Below are positions 14,963 to 20,348 of a stretch of DNA of 20,348 bases, piece by piece. The notes beneath the pieces were generated by a model. The model was not told where the DNA came from, searched no databases, and saw only the letters and a program-made list of their open reading frames with translations. Position numbers and translations under genes: made by a program. Each line of letters begins with the position of its first letter. Within the stretch, counting starts at the first letter, position 1. The DNA is from Flavobacterium sp. (GTDB taxonomy: Bacteria > Bacteroidota > Bacteroidia > Flavobacteriales > Flavobacteriaceae), in assembly GCA_030152225.1 (NCBI GenBank), contig JASLHL010000164.1:1-20348 (forward strand). The letters are read 5' to 3'.

Positions 14963-16276
14963 TTACAACAGTTTTCCTGTCAGGAACATCGCAGCAATAG
15001 TAAAGTAGATGATCAATCCTGAAACGTCTACCAAGGTTGCGACAAAGGGGGCTGAAGCAGTGGCAGGGTCCATGCCAAATTTCTTTAAAACAAAAGGGAT
15101 AATAGAACCAGATAACGTTCCCCAAAGCACAATGAATAGTAAGGAAATAGAAACACTCAAGCCTACATATAACCAATATTCTCCGTAGTCGTAAATACCA
15201 GCTTCTTGCCAAATAAAAATACGCACAAAACCAATGATACCTAAGATACTTCCCAGCATTAATCCAGAGGCAATTTCCTTGCGCATCACATACCACCAAT
15301 CACTAAGTTTAAGCTCTCCAATGGCCATGGCACGAATAATTAAAGAGGCAGCCTGAGAACCTGAGTTTCCTCCACTGGAAATAATAAGTGGTACAAATAG
15401 CGCTAATACAACTGCTTTTTCTATTTCTTGGTCATAGTAAGCCATAGCAGATGCGGTTAACATTTCTCCTAAAAATAGCACAATCAACCAACCTGCGCGT
15501 TTTTTAACTAATTCCGCTAAGGGTGTATGCGTATAGGATAGATCTAATTCTTCCATCCCCCCGAACTTTTGAATGTCTTCAGTGTCTCGTTCTTTAATTT
15601 TATCAAGGATATCATCGAAGGTCACAATACCTACTAAAACACCTTTTTCCGTAATAATAGGCATGGCTGATCGATCGTATTTCTCAAAAATATCGAAAGC
15701 ATCTTCCATGGGCATGGTCGTTACCAAAGAAACGAAGTTGTGATCAATAAGGTCCGCGATTAGCGTATCTTCCTCTGCCATTAATAACTGGCCGATTTTT
15801 AAGTCATCAATCAAAACATTATGATCATCTACCACGTAAATATAGTTTAAGGTTTCTGCCTTTTTACCATATTTTTTAATGTGTTGTAAGACTTGTTTAA
15901 CCGTTTTATTTGCTTTGGTTTGAATGTACAAAGGCGTCATTAAACGCGCAATACTATCTTCTTTATATCCGATTAGATTTAAAGCAATTTGCTTCTCTGT
16001 ATCGTTTAGTAGATTGATGGAATACTTGATTAATTCATCCGGGAAGTTTTCTAATAGTTCCGTTCTGTCGTCAGGCTCTAAATTATTCAGTACCTCTGCG
16101 TAGTCTTCACGCGTCATACTGCGTACAATTTCCTCCTGAATATTAATATCTAAAAATGAAAACACTTCGACCTTCAGCTCGGGGGAAAGCTTTAGAAAAT
16201 GAAGATTTCGTTCTCTTCTTCTCATTTCTGAAATAGCTTCAGCAATGTCGGCTGGGTGCATATCTTTAAAAAACAT
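14963..16276 (-). CDS. mgtE: Magnesium transporter MgtE
   Basis: A Mg2+ channel/transporter of the inner membrane, gated by cytosolic Mg2+. The order is canonical: an alpha-helical N domain (about 1-112), two CBS domains (about 115-175 and 180-232), a plug helix (about 240-260) and five membrane helices (about 262-437). Membrane-domain signatures are [12 protein letters not shown] (301-312) and [15 protein letters not shown] (403-417), with Asp 417 at the place of the pore aspartate of Thermus MgtE. The start at 16276 cannot be moved far upstream because an in-frame stop lies at 16298-16300. The N domain is therefore a little shorter than in many relatives (437 against about 450 aa). TACTTTTG on the minus strand (16325-16332) is a good -7 box. 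Confidence 0.95.
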   Translation of the reverse strand: MFFKDMHPADIAEAISEMRRRERNLHFLKLSPELKVEVFSFLDINIQEEIVRSMTREDYAEVLNNLEPDDRTELLENFPDELIKYSINLLNDTEKQIALNLIGYKEDSIARLMTPLYIQTKANKTVKQVLQHIKKYGKKAETLNYIYVVDDHNVLIDDLKIGQLLMAEEDTLIADLIDHNFVSLVTTMPMEDAFDIFEKYDRSAMPIITEKGVLVGIVTFDDILDKIKERDTEDIQKFGGMEELDLSYTHTPLAELVKKRAGWLIVLFLGEMLTASAMAYYDQEIEKAVVLALFVPLIISSGGNSGSQAASLIIRAMAIGELKLSDWWYVMRKEIASGLMLGSILGIIGFVRIFIWQEAGIYDYGEYWLYVGLSVSISLLFIVLWGTLSGSIIPFVLKKFGMDPATASAPFVATLVDVSGLIIYFTIAAMFLTGKLL

Positions 16277-16324
16277 AGGTAGAATTTTATAAAGTGTTTA
16301 ACAATCATTTTTTCAATTCACGTG

Positions 16325-16332
16325 CAAAAGTA
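16325..16332 (-). promoter_or_regulatory. -7 box of mgtE
   Basis: Minus-strand TACTTTTG, exact TAnnTTTG, 48 bases upstream of the mgtE ATG. A small inverted repeat, GAAAT/ATTTC with a 4-base centre (16347-16360), lies at the -20 to -35 side. Confidence 0.5.
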
Positions 16333-16413
16333 CAGCTTAGATATAGGAAATTAAAATTTCTAATCATATTCTAATAATAAAAGTAATGAAAAAAAGTTAT
16401 TGGTTATGGAAAG

Positions 16414-16462
16414 GGGGAAAGGGGAAAGGGGAAATGGGAAAGGGGAAAGGGGAAAGGGGAAA
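16414..16462. repeat. Tandem array of GGGGAAA (7 units), predicted G-quadruplex
   Basis: Seven 7-base units in strict register from 16414, identical except for G16435T. Together with the extra G at 16413 this gives seven G-tracts of 3-5 bases separated by AAA or AAAT on the + strand, which meets any standard G-quadruplex pattern. It lies between rmuC and mgtE, outside both genes. Confidence 0.95.
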
Positions 16463-16476
16463 TCGTAATTCCAAGG

Positions 16477-16581
16477 CCAAACACCAAACGCCAAACACCA
16501 AACGCCGAACACCAAACGCCGAACACCAAACGCCGAACACCAAATGCCGAACACCAAATGCCAAACGTCAAATTTCAAACA
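16477..16581. repeat. Minisatellite array, 7-bp period, consensus CCRAAYR (15 units)
   Basis: Fifteen 7-base units, mostly arranged as 14-base pairs (CCAAACG then CCGAACA). Units decay at the right end (CCAAATG, TCAAATT, TCAAACA). The array ends 4 bases before the rmuC stop codon at 16585 and keeps the same 7-base register as the GGGGAAA array, two units (14 bases) to its left. Confidence 0.95.
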
Positions 16582-16584
16582 ACG

Positions 16585-17895
16585 CTATTCTTCTAACAAA
16601 GTAGGATCAATTGTTTTTTTCGCTTTCGCTCCCATGTCTTTGAGTTTTTGGACGGAGGTTAGTAAATTACCTTTACCAAGGCTCAGTTTGTTGAATGCAC
16701 TGTCGTATTCATTTCGGGTCTCCTCTAGTTTTTTACCTATTTTGGTAAGATCATTGATCAGTCCTACAAATTTATCGTGAAGTAGGCCTGCTTGTCGGGC
16801 AATTTCATAGGCATTTTCCTGTTGTTTTTGCTGTCTCCAAATGGTTTCTACCGTTCGCAAGGTTGCGAGTAGTGTAGAGGGCGTAACAATAACAATATTC
16901 TTTTCAAATGCTTTGGTATATAGGGTGTTATCGGCATTTACTGCTACGGAAAAAGCCGTTTCAATCGGAATAAATAGCAGAACGAAATCGGGACTTGTCC
17001 CCTTGTATAATTCGTAGTAATTCTTATCAGATAGGTTTTCAATATGTCGTTTAATTGAGAGAATATGCTCTTGTAGAAAACGGTTTTGCTCTTGTGATTC
17101 TGAGGTATTGATATACTGTTCATAAGCCACTAGAGATACTTTAGAATCGACAACAAGGTGACGGTGATCGGGCAGGTAGATCACGACGTCAGGTTGCAGG
17201 CGATTGCCATTTTCACTGGTGTAACTCGGTTGGGTTTTGTATTCTCTGTCTTTTTCTAATCCTGATTTTTCCAATACACTTTCCAGTATCATTTCTCCCC
17301 AATTCCCTTGCATTTTGTTATCTCCTTTGAGGGCTTTGGTCAGGTTTACGGTTTCTTCACTCATCTTGGCATGTACCTGTTGGAGTCCAAAAATTTGTTG
17401 ACGTAAGGCTGCATGATGATCGATACTCTCCTTGTGTGTCTGTTCTACCTTTTGTTCAAAAAGACCTATTTTTTCTTGTAATGGGGTGAGGATCGTTTGC
17501 ATTTGTGCCTTGTTGAGCTGCGTAAACTTATCGCTTTTTTCTTCGAGTATTTTATTGGCTAGATTTTCAAATTGAACAGTAAATTTTTCTTGTAATTCCA
17601 AGGTTTGCTTTTGTTGTACCTCAAGTTTTTCTTTTAGATTAAGCAATTCCGTTTCCCGAATAGAGATACGCGCAATTAGCTCTTGATTGTCCTGACGCAG
17701 TATTTCTGTTTGTTCTTCTATTTTGATCTTATCTGCTTGCAATTGCTGGTTTTGTTGAAGTAGAAAGTCTTTCTCCGCCAAAAGTTGCAACTGATCCGCA
17801 GTAGTAGCGGTTTTGGCTGTTGTCTTTTTTCCGAGGAGAAAAGCAATAAGTAAAATAGAAAGGACTAAAAGACCAAGGGTAATTTCTTGCGACAT
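16585..17895 (-). CDS. rmuC: DNA recombination protein RmuC
   Basis: An RmuC-family protein, 436 residues, thought to limit recombination at inverted or short repeats. One membrane anchor lies at about residues 7-22, then a long coiled coil at about 34-190 rich in Gln/Glu/Lys. The nuclease-like PD-(D/E)XK domain follows: GNWGE (197-201), QPDVVIYLP (234-242) and VVDSKVS (248-254), so the Glu, Asp and DSK residues expected at the active site are present. The C-terminal helical region (KFVGLINDLTKIGKKLE) is also typical. TATTTTTG on the minus strand (17919-17926) is a -7 candidate 24 bases before the ATG. There is no hairpin terminator after the stop; the minisatellite arrays begin almost at once, so transcripts may run into them and perhaps into mgtE. 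Confidence 0.94.
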   Translation of the reverse strand: MSQEITLGLLVLSILLIAFLLGKKTTAKTATTADQLQLLAEKDFLLQQNQQLQADKIKIEEQTEILRQDNQELIARISIRETELLNLKEKLEVQQKQTLELQEKFTVQFENLANKILEEKSDKFTQLNKAQMQTILTPLQEKIGLFEQKVEQTHKESIDHHAALRQQIFGLQQVHAKMSEETVNLTKALKGDNKMQGNWGEMILESVLEKSGLEKDREYKTQPSYTSENGNRLQPDVVIYLPDHRHLVVDSKVSLVAYEQYINTSESQEQNRFLQEHILSIKRHIENLSDKNYYELYKGTSPDFVLLFIPIETAFSVAVNADNTLYTKAFEKNIVIVTPSTLLATLRTVETIWRQQKQQENAYEIARQAGLLHDKFVGLINDLTKIGKKLEETRNEYDSAFNKLSLGKGNLLTSVQKLKDMGAKAKKTIDPTLLEE

Positions 17896-17918
17896 AATAC
17901 AACAGTTAGATTATCCTC

Positions 17919-17926
17919 CAAAAATA
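17919..17926 (-). promoter_or_regulatory. -7 box of rmuC
   Basis: Minus-strand TATTTTTG, exact TAnnTTTG, 24 bases upstream of the rmuC ATG. No clear -33 TTG. Confidence 0.45.
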
Positions 17927-18030
17927 GACATTATTGCGCGGTTATGTAGTATTTCGTTTGTGCCGATTTGTAGCAAATAATCAAAAGTATTTGTTAAAAT
18001 AAAAAAGATGGTTTAACCTGTTTTTAATAG

Positions 18031-18088
18031 TAAGTTGTTAATTTGTTTTTTTATTCGAATTATAAGTTGTAAATTAACAGTAAGTTAG
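18031..18088. repeat. Three TAAGTT direct repeats between rmuC and the secreted-protein gene
   Basis: TAAGTTGT starts at 18031 and 18063 (12 of 14 bases alike, 32 bases apart, about three helical turns), and TAAGTTAG at 18081. An inverted pair GTTAATTT/AAATTAAC (18037-18044 and 18071-18078) overlaps the first two. It could be a regulator binding site; the AT-rich composition makes chance likely. Confidence 0.3.
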
Positions 18089-18154
18089 GTTTGATTTTAA
18101 ATACTTTCCTTTGTGTTAAGTAGAACGCAGCATAGGAATATAAAAAGGTCTGAT

Positions 18155-18592
18155 ATGAAAAAAATAGGATTTGCAGTTTTAGGTTTATTGTTATTTACCG
18201 CTGGACTTCAGGCACAAGAAATGAAGAAGGACGTAGTTGCAGCTGCAGCAATTGAAACAAAGGACTCAGCGGAATCAAAGTCAATGAGTAGTAATTGGAT
18301 TGGTAACAGTCGAAAGAGAACCGTTATAAAAGAGGAATATGTAAGCTGTAACTTTTCCTATGTAGATGAGATGAGAGCTAGGAGTAGAGGAGATGTTGCC
18401 CTGGGTGATTATCAACTAGAAGAATTAAGAAGACGTATAGCTGGAGGCCACAATGTAGTGAGTAGTGCAGTCTTTCTTATCCGCGTAGGTAAAGGAGATA
18501 AAGCTGGAGAATATGAAGCCTGTGTTGGAGGCATACTCTATAGTTTTTCACCTAGAAAGGGACCTGTTATGGGAGGCTTAAAAGAAATTTAA
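18155..18592 (+). CDS. Small secreted protein of unknown function
   Basis: A 145-residue protein with a clear signal peptide: MKKIGF, hydrophobic 5-17, likely cleavage after LQA at residue 20. The mature part begins with a Lys/Ser/Ala-rich, probably disordered stretch (to about 50) followed by a folded domain with EEYVSCNFSYVDEMRARSRG, a helix LEELRRRIAGG, and C-terminal strand-like segments (AVFLIRVGKG, EYEACVGGILYSFSP). Only two Cys are present, spaced far apart, and they could form one disulfide in the periplasm. I do not recognise a family. ATG 18155 is chosen over an upstream GTG (18113), which would put a basic, non-signal stretch ahead of the signal peptide. TTCCTTTG (18106-18113) is a one-mismatch -7 box. 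It is a single-gene unit ended by a terminator. Confidence 0.75.
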   Translation: MKKIGFAVLGLLLFTAGLQAQEMKKDVVAAAAIETKDSAESKSMSSNWIGNSRKRTVIKEEYVSCNFSYVDEMRARSRGDVALGDYQLEELRRRIAGGHNVVSSAVFLIRVGKGDKAGEYEACVGGILYSFSPRKGPVMGGLKEI

Positions 18593-18600
18593 TACAAATA

Positions 18601-18632
18601 AAAAAACTCTTCCCTAGGGAAGAGTTTTTTTA
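18601..18632. terminator. Bidirectional intrinsic terminator
   Basis: A perfect 13-bp stem (18601-18613 with 18618-18630), a 4-base loop CTAG, A and T tracts on either side. It lies between the secreted-protein gene (+) and carB (-). Confidence 0.93.
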
Positions 18633-18634
18633 TT

Positions 18635-20348
18635 TTATTTACTCAAGTACATCTTTCTACGAGAATAGATTTCATAAAATTGGTCATCTCTTAAGTTGTC
18701 GATGAACAAAATACTTTCTCCTGTTGATTTCATCTCAGGACCTAATGCTTTATTCACATCTCTAAACTTATTGAAAGAGAATACTGGTGTTTTGATGGCA
18801 TATCCTTTCAACTGTGGGTTGAAGGTAAAGTCCGTTACTTTATTTTGCCCTAGCATTACTTTCGTAGCGTAGTTTACATACGGTTCTCCATACGCTTTTG
18901 CAATAAAAGGTACCGTTCTTGAAGCTCTTGGATTGGCTTCAATGATGTATACGATATCGTCTTTAATTGCAAATTGGATGTTGATTAACCCTACGGTTTG
19001 TAGTGCAACAGCAATTTTTCTTGTATGGTCTTTGATTTGGTTTAAAACAAATTCTCCCAAGTTGAACGGTGGTAACATCGCATGGCTATCTCCAGAGTGA
19101 ACTCCACATGGCTCAATATGCTCCATGATTCCGATAATATAGACGTTTTCACCATCACAGATTGCATCCGCTTCTGCTTCGATTGCACCATCTAAATAGT
19201 GGTCTAATAAAAGAGAGTTACCTGGGATTTGGTTTAATAAATCAATAACGTGTTCTTCTAATTCTTTTTTGTTGATCACAATCTTCATTCCTTGTCCACC
19301 TAATACATAAGAAGGGCGAACTAATAATGGGAAATCCAATTGATCAGCTAATTTGAGTGCTTGATCAGCTGTTTTAGCTACACCAAATTGTGGGAATGGA
19401 ATGTTTAACTCTTCTAATAGTGTAGAGAAGCGTCCGCGGTCTTCTGCTAAGTCTAAAGCGTCAAAGCTAGTTCCGAAAATTTTAATTCCATGACGGTGTA
19501 GTTTTTCGGCTAATTTTAAAGCCGTTTGTCCACCTAATTGTACGATAACTCCTTCTGGTTTTTCATGACGAATGATATCGTAAATATGCTCCCAGAATAC
19601 AGGTTCAAAATACAATTTGTTCGCTGTATCGAAGTCCGTTGAAACGGTTTCTGGATTACAGTTAATCATGATGGTTTCATATCCTGCTTCTTCTGCAGCT
19701 AATACCCCATGTACACAAGAGTAGTCAAACTCAATTCCCTGACCAATACGGTTTGGTCCTGAACCTAGTACCACTACTTTTTTCTTGTCTGTTACGATAC
19801 TCTCATTTGAAACATATCTTGTTCCATCTGCTTTTTGAATATCTGCTTCGAAAGTTGAGTAGTAGTACGGTGTTTTTGCTGGGAATTCAGCTGCACAAGT
19901 ATCTACTAATTTGAATACGCGTTGGATGTCCATCTTGTCTCTCAACTCGTGAACTTGACTCTCCAATGTTTTCAACATATGAGCAATTTGTCTATCCGCA
20001 AATCCTTTTTGTTTTGCCTCTAGTAACAAATCTTTTGGCAAAGTTTCGATCGTATAGTTAGAGATTTCTTTTTCCAATAGGTACAATTCCTCGTATTGTT
20101 TCAAGAACCACATGTCGATTTTTGTGATTTCGTGAATTCTACTCAATGGAATTCCATGTTGAATCGCATCGTAGATTACGAATACGCGGTCCCAACTTGC
20201 ATGTGTTAATTTATCGATGATTTGGTCATAGTTGGTATATCCTTTACCATCTGCGCCTAAACCGTTGCGTTTGATCTCTAGCGATTGCGTAGCTTTGTGT
20301 AAGGCTTCTTGGAATGAGCGTCCAATTCCCATTACTTCTCCTACTGAT
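18635..20348 (-). CDS. carB: Carbamoyl-phosphate synthase large subunit, C-terminal part (5' end outside window)
   Basis: CarB makes carbamoyl phosphate from ammonia (supplied by CarA), bicarbonate and two ATP, for arginine and pyrimidine synthesis. The frame stays open to the window edge (SVGEVMGIGR), so the Met at 20332 is internal. Visible parts: the end of the first half, the oligomerization region (KRKGFAD-like KQKGFADRQIA, VDTCAAEF), then the second ATP-grasp half with GPNRIGQGIEFDY, NCNPETVSTD, GGQTALKLA, RPSYVLGGQGM, CDGENVYIIGIMEHIE, HSGDSH and NPRASRTVPF. The chain ends about 25 residues after LGPEMKSTGE, where E. coli CarB continues with some 160 more residues including the MGS-like allosteric domain; that domain is absent. 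The stop is followed by a terminator and the ending sequence (FYEIYSRRKMYLSK) looks like a real C-terminus, not a frameshift. Confidence 0.96.
   Translation of the reverse strand, partial: SVGEVMGIGRSFQEALHKATQSLEIKRNGLGADGKGYTNYDQIIDKLTHASWDRVFVIYDAIQHGIPLSRIHEITKIDMWFLKQYEELYLLEKEISNYTIETLPKDLLLEAKQKGFADRQIAHMLKTLESQVHELRDKMDIQRVFKLVDTCAAEFPAKTPYYYSTFEADIQKADGTRYVSNESIVTDKKKVVVLGSGPNRIGQGIEFDYSCVHGVLAAEEAGYETIMINCNPETVSTDFDTANKLYFEPVFWEHIYDIIRHEKPEGVIVQLGGQTALKLAEKLHRHGIKIFGTSFDALDLAEDRGRFSTLLEELNIPFPQFGVAKTADQALKLADQLDFPLLVRPSYVLGGQGMKIVINKKELEEHVIDLLNQIPGNSLLLDHYLDGAIEAEADAICDGENVYIIGIMEHIEPCGVHSGDSHAMLPPFNLGEFVLNQIKDHTRKIAVALQTVGLINIQFAIKDDIVYIIEANPRASRTVPFIAKAYGEPYVNYATKVMLGQNKVTDFTFNPQLKGYAIKTPVFSFNKFRDVNKALGPEMKSTGESILFIDNLRDDQFYEIYSRRKMYLSK

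Noticed and set aside
16477..16581. CRISPR-like array
   Set aside because: Units are contiguous 7-mers with no unique spacers, and no cas gene is present.
16360..16604. Open reading frames on both strands across the tandem arrays, coding for repetitive FGVW- or KGKGE-type peptides
   Set aside because: They arise because 7-bp repeats read through all frames without stops. Composition is pure repeat and neither has a start signal or homology.
18113..18154. GTG start extending the secreted protein by 14 residues
   Set aside because: It would place a basic stretch before an otherwise standard signal peptide, and the GTG overlaps the -7 box.

Overview
The window is chromosomal DNA from a member of the Bacteroidota, most likely a Flavobacteriaceae species. 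The evidence is AT-rich sequence, Bacteroidetes-type -7 boxes (TAnnTTTG) just upstream of many genes, few strong Shine-Dalgarno sequences, T-rich intrinsic terminators between nearly all transcription units, and proteins with a flavobacterial look (short CarB, LysM-associated muramidase-like protein, fosmidomycin-resistance-type MFS). I do not assign a genus. The content is mostly core or household genes; I see no phage, insertion sequence, CRISPR array, tRNA or rRNA.

Layout. 1-606: C-terminal part of a cell-wall hydrolase-like protein, cut by the window edge. 607-2120: a one-gene tryptophan unit made of a promoter, an unlisted 31-codon leader peptide with three consecutive Trp codons, a terminator hairpin (attenuator), trpB and a terminator; no trpA follows. 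2215-3964: an ABC-F ATPase and its terminator. 3923-8934: a four-gene efflux/secretion operon (TolC-like outer membrane channel, HlyD-like adaptor, two ABC-2 permeases) with no ATPase gene; a sigma-54-like promoter and a housekeeping-type promoter with an inverted repeat lie upstream. 8926-10735: an uncharacterised propeller-like protein on the minus strand, divergent from a class III-like PPK2 polyphosphate kinase. 10745-11263: a small outer-membrane beta-barrel protein (minus). 11378-13107: a MATE exporter, a small acidic protein and a very long hairpin. 13312-14831: an MFS drug transporter of the fosmidomycin-resistance type and a small lipoprotein. 14963-17926 (minus): mgtE and rmuC, separated by two minisatellite arrays that both have a 7-bp period; one is a run of G-tracts expected to form a G-quadruplex. 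18155-18592: a small secreted protein of unknown function. 18635-20348 (minus): the 3' part of carB, which ends without the usual C-terminal allosteric domain.

How the parts fit. Two transport loci (the TolC/HlyD/ABC-2 operon, and MATE plus MFS) suggest export of toxic compounds, but their substrates cannot be read from sequence. trpB is probably controlled by ribosome-mediated attenuation. The most notable items are the unlisted trp leader and attenuator, the sigma-54-like element inside the loop of the ABC-F terminator, the 29-bp hairpin after the acidic protein, the paired 7-bp arrays, and the shortened CarB.
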